Positions 23,200 to 35,306 of a stretch of 64,000 nucleotides of DNA are shown here, in pieces. The position numbers and the translations under genes were made by a program. The DNA is from Adiantum capillus-veneris (taxonomy: Eukaryota; Streptophyta; Polypodiopsida; Polypodiales; Pteridaceae). The notes under the pieces were generated by a model. The model worked only from the letters and a program-made list of their open reading frames with translations, ran no database searches and was not told where the DNA came from. The stretch is from contig CM043949.1 of assembly GCA_014529385.2 (NCBI GenBank), positions 111,331,977-111,395,976 on the forward strand. The letters are read 5' to 3'. Within the stretch, counting starts at the first letter, position 1. Every line of letters begins with the position of its first letter.

Positions 23200-24000
23200 T
23201 CGTCCACGGCTTCGAGTTCGCCTTTTTTAGTTTTTTTTTCGGCTATTCGGATTCACTTTGCGCGGTGTGCTCGATTTCTGGTGTTCGCTCGGTGTGTAGT
23301 ACACTCTCTGACGTTGCTTTTCGGATTTTGATTTGCTCGTTTTTGTGTTGTTTACTCGGCATGTGATTTTTTTTGCTACACTGGGTTTTTTTGGCACTTC
23401 CTGGCTTTTTCTAAGTCTTTCTGATTTTTTCTGGCTCTTTCGACGACTTTCTTTTTATTTTGTCTAATTATTTGTGAAATTTTGACTTTTCTAAATTTTT
23501 TTGTTTTTTATTATTTTTAGGAAAAGTTTTGATTTTTTATGAATCTTGGATTTTTTTATTTTTTTCTATTTTTTTGAACAATTTTGGATTTTTTGTGTGT
23601 TTTTTACTATTTTTGTGATTTTTTCTAATTTTTTAGAATTTTTGTGATTTTTCTGGTCGATTTTGATTTATCTGTGAGTATTTTTGATTTTTTTAAGAAT
23701 TATTTTTTTGTAATTTTTTATAAAATTTTTTGTGAATTTTTTATTTTTTTGGAATTTTCTAAGAAGTTTTTAATTTTTTATTTATGGTGATTTTTCTGAT
23801 CAATTTTGATTTTATTTTTAAATTTTCTAGGGTTTTTTTTTCTAGAATTTTTTAACCTCTTTTTTGGATTTTTTATGATTTTCTATGTGATTTTTCGATT
23901 TTTTTTATTTTTTTAAATTTATTGGATTTTTATATATATATATTTCTTTTAAATTATTTTTTTATATTTTTTGATTTGATTTTTATTCTCTTTTTTCCCA
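23200..24000. other. T-rich low-complexity leader (A-rich in element sense)
   Basis: About 800 bp dominated by runs of T with short G/A interruptions, immediately upstream (in element sense) of the gag-like ATG at 22958. No gene. It probably belongs to the 5' leader of the 27.8-kb element. Confidence 0.75.
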
Positions 24001-24125
24001 CATAAAATAAAAATAAAATAATAAGTTAAAAAAACAAACCTTAGCTGCCTTACCTGGCCTGTGACGCGTTGACTGCGGTAGGTGCTTCTAGGCTGGCAGC
24101 GAGGACTGCGGAAAAGCCTGCACGC

Positions 24126-24127
<2 letters not shown>

Positions 24128-24162
<35 letters not shown>

Positions 24163-24257
24163 TCACGACAGGCAACGTGGAGAGTTGGCAGCCGCCGCAG
24201 GCTACGGGTCAGTACCCTTTGGGCGGATTGGCGTGTAGCAGACGGTTCCGGAAAGGA

Positions 24258-24292
<35 letters not shown>
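24128..24292. repeat. Two (GA)n microsatellites
   Basis: Pure GA runs at about 24128-24160 and 24260-24292, separated by GC-richer unique sequence. The long Arg-Glu frames across them are artefacts. Confidence 0.9.
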
Positions 24293-24295
<3 letters not shown>

Positions 24296-24381
24296 AACTG
24301 TTAGTCAAGAGAGAGAGTGGGTTTTGGGAGAGAGAGAATGAGAGGGTTCACACGTGGGGCAATTGGGCGTGTAGCTAGCGC

Positions 24382-24422
<41 letters not shown>

Positions 24423-24786
24423 GGGTTAGAGGGAGAAGAGAGAAAAAGATAGTTGGGGAGAGTGAAGAGAGACACGGGAAAATAAGGGCAAACTCGAAGC
24501 TCTCCCGGTTTTAGGTCAAAATTCGAAGCTTTTGCCGGTAATCACACTAGACTTGTGAAAATTCTCGGTTTTCTTCAAGGCAAGCTCAAAATCTAACGGG
24601 GATTTTATGATTTTAGCCTCTTAAAATACAATGGAGTCGAGGAACGGAGAATAAGGGAGAGAGAGCAAGAGAAGAGAGAGAGAGAGAGAGAGTTAACTGT
24701 TAGTCAAGAGAGAGAGTGGGTTTTGGGAGAGAGAGAATGAGAGGGTTCACACGTGGGGCAATTTGGCGTGTAGCTAGCGCAGAGAT

Positions 24787-24830
<44 letters not shown>

Positions 24831-25130
24831 TGAGAGTTAGTGAGAGAGAGAGAGAGAGAGTATGGGTTAGAGGGAGAAGAGAGAAAAAGATAGTTGGGGA
24901 GAGTGGAGAGAGACACGGGAAAATAAGGGCAAACTCGAAGCTCTCCCGGTTTTAGGTCAAAATTCGAAGCTTTTGCCGGTAATCACACTAGACTTGTGAA
25001 AATTCTCGGTTTTCTTCAAGGCAAGCTCAAAATCTAACGGGGATTTTATGGTTTTAGCCGCTTAAAATACAATGGAGTCGAGGAACGGAGAATAAGGGAG
25101 AGAGAGCAAGAGAAGAGAGAGAATGAGTGG
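24293..25130. repeat. Tandem duplication of about 400-440 bp
   Basis: The unit 24293-24691 (starting GTTAACTGTTAGTCAAG) is repeated from 24692 to about 25130 with very few changes. Copy 2 is about 40 bp longer because its internal GA microsatellite is expanded. Both contain GGGGCAATT(G/T)GGCGTGTAGC and end in AATGGAGTCGAGGAACGGAG. The duplication lies in the leader of the 27.8-kb element and looks recent. Confidence 0.88.
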
Positions 25131-25768
25131 ATGGGTTCAGGCGGACGGAAAGAGGAGGAAGAGAGTTTTTTTATGTGCCAAAATAGTAAAATAGGCAATT
25201 AAATCTAGCAGAATAGGCAATTAAATTGGCAAAATTATCGACAAAAATAGGTCAAAAATCGACGCAATTAGGGTGTGTAAATCACTGTTTTGAGCACAAA
25301 AATACAGCATTTCATCGTTATACACATTAATTATGCAATCAAAACATTGAATTAACCATGCAAACTTAAACACTTTTTAAGCACACACACACTAAAAAAT
25401 TGACAGTTTTTGCCAATCTTTAGGTGCGCACACAAAAGGGCTAAATTTGTCGGATTTGCAATGTGACTTCACAAATCAATAGTTAGGTATGAGCACAACA
25501 CCAATCAATCATCACAATTCAAAAATGATAACGCACACATTGATTTCTAAGTGCTCAAACATAGGCAAAATAGTGCACACACACTTAAAATTAGCATGCA
25601 CACAACTTGAAATTAATGCACACACACCTAAAATTGACCATCCAAGCATACAATTAACTCAATTAAGCATCCAATTAGCAACACACATTCATCAATTAGC
25701 AATTAAAACTTATCAAATTCATGCGCCGCCAATTCTTTAAAATTTCGATATTACGACGGCGTGAAAAT

Positions 25769-26027
25769 CACTACAAGAGGTTGTGTGCTCTTGTGACGCT
25801 TTTAGTGACGAAAATACACTGGTTTTTATAACCCCCCGCGTCGCTAAGAGCGTCGATACCGGAACGTCGCTATAAGCATCGCTATAAGCATCGCTATAAG
25901 CGTCGTTATAACAGTATTTATAAACGTCTCTATATAGCGACGATTGTAGCGACGCTGCAGAGCCATCTATAGCGACACTTATAGCGATTCTGCAGAGCTT
26001 TATATAGCGACGTTCATAGCGACGCCC
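25769..26027. repeat. CACTA left TIR and subterminal repeats
   Basis: TIR CACTACAAGAGGT followed by at least twelve copies of a TAGCGACG/CGTCGCTA core in direct and inverted orientation up to about 26025. Confidence 0.9.
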
Positions 26028-26210
26028 GAAAGAAAAAAAATTTGGTGGCAGGGCATTCACCCATCAACCATATTGAATGTGTCATTAATTGATTCACCTT
26101 TGAAAAAAAGTGCAAAGGTAGATATAGACGCAAAATAGTCACCCACAAGACAATATAACCATTAACTCCATCATCCATAGTACGTACTATTTACAAACTC
26201 CATCATCCAT

Positions 26211-28201
26211 TGAGTAGCGTTAAATGGTAACTTTGCATTTGCACTACATTTCTACTCAAATGTATATATTTTTTATCAAAGTTTTAACTTATTGTTCATT
26301 CTCTCTTTCCGTAATAGCCTTTTTCCATACAAACACCTTACCCCTATTAGATCTTTATGCATTTACATCATATTTCTCTCTTCATGCTGAATGTAAATAG
26401 TAAACTTAATTCTACTCTCCTAGTTTTTTTACTGCATATTCTTTTAACTAATTACCTTTACTAATTTAAATACCTATCTACATCCCATAATTTGTAAATA
26501 AATAATTTATGGGCACTTATCTTACCCATCTTCTCTCAAGGGTAGGGTTAACCTTGTAGGCCTTCCCTTCCCCACCACTATGTGACCCAAGTCTTGGATC
26601 ATTTACTTGTTTTGGTCAACAAATCTTAAATATAATGTATATCCCCAATAAATCAAACTTTATTGGAGCCTACCTCATTTGTTTAAGGTGGATTCCCTTT
26701 TGAAAAAAGCATGCTACACCTTAGATGCATGCTAAAGGGCCCCCTACAAGGAGACTTGGTTCAAAAGGTGTTTTGGATGCATCTTGAACACCTTAGCTCG
26801 TGGTTATACTTGAGGAACACTCCAAAATCAGCTTAAACACTTTGAGAAGGTCAACTTTGCCTTTTACAGCACCCAATTCTGAGTTACAGGCTGAAAGTTA
26901 TGGTGAAAACAACGTGCTGCGAACACTGTTACTGCAGGTCAAAGTTACAATCAGGTAAACCACAAAGGTGAAAAGTTTTCTTGACTTCTCCAACATTCTA
27001 AAATACCAATGGGGAGTTAAAAACCACTTGCATGTGGAGGGGTCGGCTCAAGATGCTTCCAGAGACACAACAAATAGGATGGGGACACTCTGCAGGAGCC
27101 ACTGGAGGGACATCATGGTGGGGCCCACATACATTATCAACCCTTATGGAGCCTCCACGACCTAAAAGGCTATTTTTAATGAAAAAATAAGTCCCTTATT
27201 TGCATAATTGAAGGAATGGTCAAAAGGGAACCTAACTATGGTTAATTACCTACCCTAGTCAAGTTTAACCTAACCCAAGGTCTTGTACAGCTATAAAAAG
27301 GCCCTTTGGCAAGCACAAAAATACACACACCTACTCCATTGCTGCAAATAAGCTCCTCTAAGGTTAGGGAAGCCCTAATCTCTCTCTCCTCTTGTCTCCC
27401 TATCCATTTCCTAAGCTCGTTATCATAAGCGGCACCATAGAGAGAGCATCAATATGCTATTGCTACCATTCTCTTGCAAACATTTCTCTTATCATACTCA
27501 TCCCTAAATAAGGATTGTAGATTCTATATGAGAGCAAGGATATCAAGTTCAAAGATCTATCTCATGGTTTGATCAACAAATTGTTGCGATTGGGGTGTCG
27601 TCGTCACACTTTTGCTTTAAACGCATGTAAAATTATTGTTAAGCCTATCTTGGCAGCTTCTCATATTTTGTGCTCATTGGGTTTCTTGTTTGTTGAGAAA
27701 GTTTTTTGTGCACCATGGTGTCTATTTGCTTGGCGTCTCTCCTTATGTTGTGTGTAAGTAAGTCTTGGGGCTGCATAGATGGAGAAGAGCTCTCTATGCA
27801 TGCCGCCTTATGTGTGTAAGTAGTCTCTTCTTTTGGGAAAGGAAAGGAGTTGTCAAGTATTTGTGCATTATGGTGTTTTGAGTTTTGAGGTTTTGTGCTT
27901 GCTTTTCTTAAAAGTATATGAGCACTAATATGGTGAAGGTCAATCTTTGCATGTGAGTTTGTGCAGTGTTCAAAGGGATTGCTTAAGGAGTGTGTGTTGA
28001 ATGGTTGAAGGGCATTTTGTGTTGAAGCACATAAGGAAGGTGTGTGTGTGTGTGTGTGTTGTATATGGTTTGTTTTTTGTTTCCTTCTTTCTCCATAAAA
28101 GAGGGTGGTGCCCCCTAAGAAATATGCATGTGTAGGGTCTCACGGAGTGGTTGTCTGGTGGGAGCCTTGAGTTGAGCCCCATCTCAAAAAATCCGCTCTC
28201 A
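26211..28201 (+). repeat. 5' LTR of the Tat-type element
   Basis: 1991 bp, TG...CA. Contains a TATA box and a short GT microsatellite near 28041-28059. A 65-codon frame occurs in both LTRs, but this simply reflects LTR identity. Confidence 0.95.
27292..27299 (+). promoter_or_regulatory. LTR TATA box
   Basis: TATAAAAA, preceded by GTACAGC and followed by GGCCCTTT; conserved in the 3' LTR at 34398-34405. It probably directs transcription of the element's RNA. Confidence 0.7.
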
Positions 28202-28207
28202 TAAAAG

Positions 28208-28225
28208 TGGTGCCCCCACTGAGGA
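28208..28225 (+). other. Primer-binding site of the Tat-type element
   Basis: TGGTGCCCCCACTGAGGA, six bases after the 5' LTR. Almost the same sequence (one difference) follows the LTR of the short element at 47694. Confidence 0.75.
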
Positions 28226-28235
28226 ACTTTCCTAA

Positions 28236-28762
28236 TTGCCTTCTATTCTCCTCATGAACAATAGAGTTGCACCATATGCTTTTCATTTTTCACAACGCAT
28301 CAGAATTAACATTTGTGTTGATCGCAATTTTTTTTACCAACAACGCATTGTTTTTATGTTTGGAGCAGAAAGACTTGGTGAAATCTTGGCATCTCCAAAT
28401 CCCATCATTCTTCCATTCATTAATTATGATGATTCATTTGATGTCCATGTTTTTATTTTGTTTTGAGGTAGGGACAAGAGGCGCTTAGATAGCGATCCAC
28501 TCAAAGGAAACTTTTTTCAAGAGAAAGAAAAAGGAGAACACATTGTCACATGAACCAACCTGGAGCTGCTTCTTCTTTTACACCCATAGCTCGTCAATCT
28601 GTGCACATCATAATTACTACAAAATTTAGATTTCAAGCAACCATTAGGAGAATTTTTGGACCCACTCACCTTAATGAAATCAATGCCTCAATCAACCCTT
28701 TTATTTTGCCTATGATAAATTATGAACTAACACTTGATGTATATATTTTCATTTTGATGTGA
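28236..28762 (+). other. Two paralogous short frames in the Tat-type leader
   Basis: Between primer site and gag lie frames 28236-28466 (76 codons) and 28550-28762 (70 codons). They resemble each other: RLGEILASPNPIILPFINYD and HLNEINASINPFILPMINYE, each followed by a DVxxFIL ending. This points to a tandem duplication of one small coding or formerly coding unit. No known domain was recognised. They could be an N-terminal gag extension separated by stops, or upstream ORFs that affect translation. The first ends in TGA and the second in TGA three bases before the gag frame. Confidence 0.5.
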
Positions 28763-29238
28763 TCACTCATCGTAGTCAAAACTTTGTGGTACACAAACCT
28801 CCTTGTATTATAAAAATGTCAAGCACTTTTCCTATCTTTCATTCTAAAAATGGTGAGGATGCACAAGAATTTCTGGATAATTTGGAGATGGCACACCTCA
28901 TCTCTGGGAGAGATCAAGAAGAGGTTAAGCTGCGTGCTTTTCCACTCGTTCTCAAAGGGGAGGCTAAGGCATGGTACGAGGCCTTGCAACCTCAAAACAA
29001 AACCAATTGGGAGAGGCTACGTGCAATTTTTCTTGCCAAATTTGGGCAAGGAGATACTCCAGAGGGTCTTTGGAAGTGTCTACTTCAACATAAACAGGTA
29101 TTCCTTGAAGACTACCCATCTTATGAGGCCGTTTTCCTTAACCTATGGGATAGATGGGAGGCTACCTTACAAAACCAAGGTGGTGCACCAAACTTTCTAA
29201 AGAAAGATAGGTTCATGGCTGCTTGTATCCAATTTTGA
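28759..29238 (+). pseudogene. gag capsid region of the Tat-type element
   Basis: Retrotransposon gag domain: FPIFHSKNGEDAQEFLDNLE, LVLKGEAKAWYEALQPQ, WERLRAIFLAKFGQ. A better start may be the Met at 28816 (MSSTFPIFH). The frame ends at 29236-29238; similarity continues in the frame starting at 29223, so a single-base change separates capsid from nucleocapsid and pol. The product would form the virus-like particle. Confidence 0.88.
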
Positions 29239-32200
29239 AGACCAAGGTAGAGTTAAAATTCCCATCAACATTTGAGGAAGCACGTGAGGTGGCCATGGTC
29301 AAATTCAAGAAGTTAAATTTTCAAGCACATAGAACAAGGGACCTAAATGAAGTCATTGAGAGGGATGCTTCACCAAGCATAGGAGCACAAGTTAGGGGCT
29401 CTCTTGCCCAAACTTCACAAATAGGGGAAGGATCACAACAAGAGATCTTGCAAAGATTAACTCAACAACTAGAGAGTCTCACCTTGAATCTAGTGCAGGG
29501 CCTACCCCAACAACGACAACTAAGAGAAGGGAATCGCAATCAACGACGTCAAGCACAAGAGTTGAGATGCTGGAATTGCAACGAAGTTGGTCATGGCATG
29601 TATAATTGCCCTCACCCTCGAAGGCTTCCAGGGGACATATACCCTCTTAGACCCCCAACAACCACTACATCCAATAGCGAAGAAGAATCATCTTTGGAGG
29701 TAATGGGAATCATCTTCAACACATCAAAAACTCCATCAATAGAGGTTGACCCAACAAAGGAGCAAACAAAGGATGACAAAGGTGACCACAAGCACTTTGA
29801 AGACTTTGAGAGGATGCTTGCAAAAGATCTTACCCCTGAGGAGAAGCGGTCCTACATCGATATGCTCAAGAGGTATCCCAATTTGTTTATCACTTATTAC
29901 TCACAAATTAGAGTTGTGGATGTTATAGAGCATGGCATAGAATTAAAACCAGGTACTAAACCTGTGGCTCAAAAGCTAAGGCGCCTAGGAAAAATACAAC
30001 AAGAGGCACTTTTGACAGAGGTTAACCAACTCCTCAAAGCTGGTTTCATTTACCCTGTGTCTAACTCTGAGTGGGTATCCCCAATTGTAGTAACCCCTAA
30101 AAAGAACGGAAAATGGAGGGTCTGTGTTGACTACAAACCGCTCAATGCTGCAACAAAGAGGGATCATTTTCCTCTTCCTTTCCAAGATGAAATCTTAAAC
30201 GAAGTAGCCGGTTATGAATGTTACACAGTGTGTGATGGGTATTCAGGGTATTTTCAAATCAGAATAGCAGAAGAAGATCAGTTAAAAACCACTTTCATCA
30301 CACCTTGGGGTTGCTTTGCCTATAGAGTGATGCCATTTGGGCTCACAAATGCTCCTAGTACCTTTATAAGGTTTACAACTCTTGTCTTTCAGCCCTTCTT
30401 TGGAAATTCAATTAGGGTTTTTATGGATGACTTCTGTATCTATAGTAGCCAAAGACTTCATTGCCAAAAAGTTGAGGAGGGGCTTAGGAGGCTTCATCAA
30501 TTTGGGGCACAACTTAACCCTGAGAAGTGTCACATTGCAGAGTCACAAGTGGTATTGCTAGGTCATGTGGTTTCTTTGCAAGGAATTCAAGTGGATCCAT
30601 CAAAAGTAAATGCTCTCTTGTCACTACAACCACCAACGACAACCAAGGAGCTCATGACTTTCAACCACAAAGTAAGGTACATGTCTCGTTTCATTCACCT
30701 TCTAGCGGAAGCTATTGCACGTTTGCACAAGCTAGCAAACAAACCCACATTTGAATGGAGAGAGGAACACGAATTATGCTTTACTGAAGTAAAGTGTATT
30801 CTCAACTCTCTTCCAACAATAATGCCACCAAATCCAAAGGATACATATTACATCACGCCAAGTGTCGGAATGGAGGCCATCAGTGTAGTTCTCATGAAAA
30901 AAGACCCAAAAACATGCTACATGAGGCCAATATACTTTGCAAGCAAAGTCATGACCGCTGCAGAGAAGGGCTACACCGATATGGAGAAGGTGGTATTCAC
31001 AATTATGTTTGCGGTAAGAAAGTTCCGATCATATCTCTTACCTGCACCATTTTTCATTCTCACCATGGAAAACAATTTACCATATGTTGTGCAACACATG
31101 AGACTCTCATCTAGGATAGCCAAATGGGTTCTAGAACTTCAAGAGTTCGAATACACTTTTCTTGTGGAAGATAGCACAAGGGCAGGTCTTGCAGACATTC
31201 TCACATACAAAGTGAGAGAAAGGAAAGAGTCACCAAAGGCAGGAGACAAAGCTACACCACAAAATAATGAGGAGGAGATGGACAATGCACACATTTTGTG
31301 CTTTGATGGAGCTTACCGACGACAACACGATCAGGCAGCAGGGGGGGTTCGTATTCTAAGTCCACAAAGGGAAGTTCTTGTTAAGAAAGGTATCACCTTG
31401 GAAAATGTTCATTCTAATAATGAGGCTGAGTATGTCACCTTAAAGTTGGGGCTTAAAGAATGTAGAAAACTTGGCATCGAAAGACTTATAATAAGAGGTG
31501 ATTCCTTACTAGTTATTAGGCAAATCCAAGGAATATGGAAGTGCAAGAACCCTACTCTAGTGGAGTGGCTTAGACAGGTGAAGGCTTTGATAAAGAACTT
31601 TGAAGCTACACAGGTACAGCATGTTGTGAGAACCCTCAACAAGGAAGAAGATTATCTCGCCAATGAGAAACTTCAGATCATGGTGGGAGGTGTGAAGCTC
31701 TACGAACCAAAGTACCAAGGCCAAGAGGAATTGAAGGACATCATATTTTTCCTCCAAACTAGTGAGTGCCCTAAACACTTGGATAAAGTGCAAAGGCATA
31801 GGTTGGTAGAAAAGGCAACTCCTTACCAACTCATAGGAGATGATCTGTATCATAAAGGGAAAGGTTTGGTGCTAAGAAGGGTGCCCTCTATTCAAGAAAT
31901 AGAGAGAATCCTCTTTTCATGCCATGATGATGTCTGTGGGGGTCATTTTTCTCATGATATTACAAACAGGAAGATTTTGCAAGCAGGGTTTGTTTGGCCA
32001 AGTCTACACCGTGATGTCCAGCATTGGTGTAAGTCATGCAAAGGTTGTCAGATTGCTGGAGATCGATGACTCACTTACAAACCTCGAGTTCCAATAATTT
32101 TGTATGGTCCTTTTGAGAAGTGGGGTGTGGATGCAATAGGCCCCTTACGTCGCACATCTACCGGGAAGGTCTTCATCATTATGGGAGTAGATTACATGAC

Positions 32201-33149
32201 ACGATGGGCGGAGGCAGCAAGTACAACACGAATTACAGCCGAGGAGGTATCAAAATTTATCTTTGATCACATATGCAGTAGATTCGGTACACCATTAGAG
32301 ATTTTGTCAGATCGTGGTCCAGGGTTTAGAGCAGAGCTCCTAGATAATCTTTTGGCAAAGTTAAAAGTCAAACATTTGCATTCTACACCTTACTACCCTC
32401 AGTGCAATGGGTTGGTTGAAAAGGTGAATGGAATGATATGTAAGATCATTTCTAAGCAAGTTGCAGATCGACCAAACGACTGGGATCGCCATTTGACCGC
32501 AGCTCTATGGGCATACAGAACATCTTTCAAGGTATCCACTCAATTCACTCCTTTTCATTTGGTATATGGACAGGAGGCACTCCTTCCTATTGAGGTGGAG
32601 ATTGCAAGCCTACGCATTCTCTCACGGGGAGCAAAGAGGCTAAAAGAAGCTTTGCAGGAAAGAATTTTAGATCTTCAACGACTTGAGCTTGATAGAGAAG
32701 AGTCCATCGACTATTACATTGCCCAAGCCACAAGCCAAAGGGACAAAATCAACAAGAAGCTCAAGGGGAAAGGATTGAAGGAAGGTATGTTGGTTCTTCG
32801 CTATGATAACCGACTTGATACTCGATTTGACAAAAAGTTTTTGCAAAGATGGGAGGGACCTTTCATGATAAAAACAAAGTTTGGGAATGGTAGTTACAGA
32901 TTAGTAGATTTATCAGGAAAACTCCACAAGACCAGAGTAAATGGATGGAGATTAAAGCCCTACTTTCAACGTATCAATCCGTTGATAGGAAGTCATCTAC
33001 CTACATCGTCTAAGCTCCAAATTGGCATGGCTCCCTTCGGCTTGGCAAATGCTCCACCTATTTTTAAAGCTTTGATGTGCAAAGAAGAACCAGTCTTGGA
33101 ATCTCAACATACCCAAGGCAACCCTTCCATCTCCGATTTATGGGATTGA
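29223..33149 (+). pseudogene. Tat-type pol: zinc knuckle, RT, two RNase H, integrase
   Basis: Long frame with one internal stop. The zinc knuckle CWNCNEVGHGMYNC is at 29568-29609. RT shows EWVSPIVVTPKKNGKWRVC, GYSGYFQIRIAEED, PFGLTNAPSTF and the catalytic box RVFMDDFCIY (Asp-Asp at 30426-30431). The first RNase H reads MEAISVVLMKKDPKTCYMRP. A second, archaeal-type RNase H (about 31281-31680) has CFDGAYRRQHDQAAGGVRI, NNEAEYVTLKLGLKECRKL and RGDSLLVIRQIQG. Integrase has an H2C2 finger ending in CKSCKGCQIAGDR; a TGA (32067-32069) follows it. The core has GVDAIGP, LSDRGPGF and NGLVEKVNG (DX35E), and the C-terminus LQRWEGPFMIKTKFGNGSY. No DSG protease motif occurs in the roughly 130 residues between the knuckle and RT. 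Confidence 0.93.
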
Positions 33150-33316
33150 GGTAATGAAAAGCAGGTCTAATGGAGTAAAAGAGTGTATATCACTCCTCCT
33201 TTTTTTTAGAAAAATAAGAAAAAAAGAAAAAAAAAAGAAAGAAAAGAAAAAGGAAAAAACCTCTTTTGTTTCATCTAGGAGCATGAATGATCCTAGATGA
33301 AGGGGGAGGGCTAATA
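33150..33316 (+). other. 3' leader and polypurine tract of the Tat-type element
   Basis: After the pol stop comes a short purine-rich tail. GATGAAGGGGGAGGGCTAATA (33296-33316) directly precedes the LTR TG and is the likely plus-strand primer. Confidence 0.8.
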
Positions 33317-35306
33317 TGAGTAGCGTTAAATGATAACCTTGCATTTGCACTACATTTCTACTCAAATGTATATATTTTTTATCAAAGTTTTAAACTAGTG
33401 TTCATTCTCTCTTTCCGTAATAGCCTTTTTCCATACAAACACCTTACCCCTATTAGATCTTTATGCATTTACATCATATTTCTCTCTTCATGCTGAATGT
33501 AAATAGTAAACTTAATTCTACTCTCCTAGTTTTTTTACTGCATATTCTTTTAACTAATTACCTTTACTAATTTAAATACCTATCTACATCCCATAATTTG
33601 TAAATAAATAATTTATGGGCACTTATCTTACCCATCTTCTCTCAAGGGTAGGGTTAACCTTGTAGGCCTTCCCTTCCCCACCACTATGTGACCCAAGTCT
33701 TGGATCATTTACTTGTGTTAATCAACAAATCTTAAATATAATGTATATCCCCAATAAATCAAACTTTATTGGAGCCTACCTCATTTGTTTAAGGTGGATT
33801 CCCTTTTGAAAAAAGCATGCTACACCTTAGATGCATGCTAAAGGGCCCCCTACAAGGAGACTTGGTTCAAAAGGTGTTTTGGATGCATCTTGAATGCCTT
33901 AGCTCGTGGGTATACTTGAGGAACACTCCAAAATCAGCTTAAACACTTTGAGAAGGTCAACTTTGCCTTTTACAGCACCCAATTCTGAGTTACAGGCTGA
34001 AAGTTATGGTGAAAACAACGTGCTGCGGACACTGTTACTGCAGGTCAAAGTTACAATCAGGTAAACCACAAAGGTGAAAAGTTTTCTTGACTTCTCCAAC
34101 ATTCTAAAATACCAATGGGGAGTTAAAAACCACTTGCATGTGGAGGGGTCGGCTCAAGATGCTTCCAGAGACACAACAAATAGGATGGGGACACTCTGCA
34201 GGAGCCACTGGAGGGACATCATGGTGGGGCCCACATACATTATCAACCCTTATGGAGCCTCCACGACCTAAAAGGCTATTTTTAATGAAAAAATAAGTCC
34301 TTTATTTGCATAATTGAAGGAATGGTCAAAAGGGAACCTAACTATGGTTAATTACCTACCCTAGTCAAGTTTAACCTAACCCAAGGTCTTGTATAGCTAT
34401 AAAAAGGCCCTTTGGCAAGCACAAAAATACACACACCTACTCCATTGCTACAAATAAGCTCCTCTAAGGTTAGGGAAGCCCTAATCTCTCTCTCCTCTTG
34501 TCTCCCTATCCATTTCCTAAGCTCGCTATTATAAGCGGCACCATAGAGAGAGCATCAATATGCTATTGCTACCATTCTCTTGCAAACATTTCTCTTATCA
34601 TAATCATCCCTAAATAAGGATTGTAGATTCTATATGAGAGCAAGGATATCAATTTCAATGATCTATCTCATGGTTTGATCAACAAATTGTTGCAATTGGG
34701 GTGTCGTCGTCACACTTTTGCTCTAAACGCATGTAAAATTGGTAAGCCTATCTTGGTAGCTTCTCATATTTTGTGCTCATTGGGTTGCTTGTTTGTTGAG
34801 AAAGTTTTTTGTGCACCATGGTGTCTATTTGATTGGCTTCTCTCCTTATGTTGTGTGTAAGTAAGTCTTGGGGCTGCATAGATGGAGAAGAGCTCTCTAT
34901 GCATGCCGCCTTATGCGTGTAAGTAGTCTCTTCTTTTGGGAAAGGAAAGGAGTTGTCAAGTATTTGTGCATTATGGTGTTTTGAGTTTTGAGGTTTTGTT
35001 CTTGCTTTTCTTAGAAGTATATGAGCACTAATATGGTGAAGGTCAATCTTTGCATGTGAGTTTGTGCAGTGTTCAAAGGGATTGCTTAAGGAGTGTGTGT
35101 TGAATGGTTGAAGGGCATTTTGTGTTGAAGCACATAAGGAAGGTGTGAGTGTGTGTGTGTGTGTTGTATATGGTTTGTTTTTGGTTTCCTTCTTTCTCCA
35201 TAAAAAAGAGTGGTGCCCCCTAAGAAATATGCGTGTGTAGGGTCTCACGGAGTGGTTGTCTGGTGGGAGCCTCGAGTTGAGCCCCATCTCAAAAAATCCG
35301 CTCTCA
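33317..35306 (+). repeat. 3' LTR of the Tat-type element
   Basis: 1990 bp, nearly identical to 26211-28201 with scattered single-base changes and small indels. Carries the conserved TATA box at 34398-34405. Confidence 0.95.

Larger units (their letters stand above)
26211..35306 (+). mobile_element. Tat-type Ty3/gypsy LTR retrotransposon
   Basis: A 9.1-kb element with near-identical LTRs of 1991 bp (26211-28201) and 1990 bp (33317-35306), TGAGTAGCG...GCTCTCA, a primer site after the first and a polypurine tract before the second. Internal order: duplicated leader frames, gag with one zinc knuckle, RT, RNase H, a second archaeal-type RNase H, integrase. The extra RNase H between pol RNase H and integrase marks the Tat group of plant Ty3 elements. 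No protease was found between gag and RT. Only one frameshift (gag/pol) and one stop (32067-32069) are evident, so it is a young insertion. Exact target duplication is unclear because the site lies in a CATCATCCAT-rich stretch; a 4-bp CCAT flanks both ends. Confidence 0.93.

Noticed and set aside
26968-34271. Identical 65-codon frame at 26968 and 34074
   Set aside because: It is duplicated only because it lies in the two LTRs of one element; no domain or conservation evidence.
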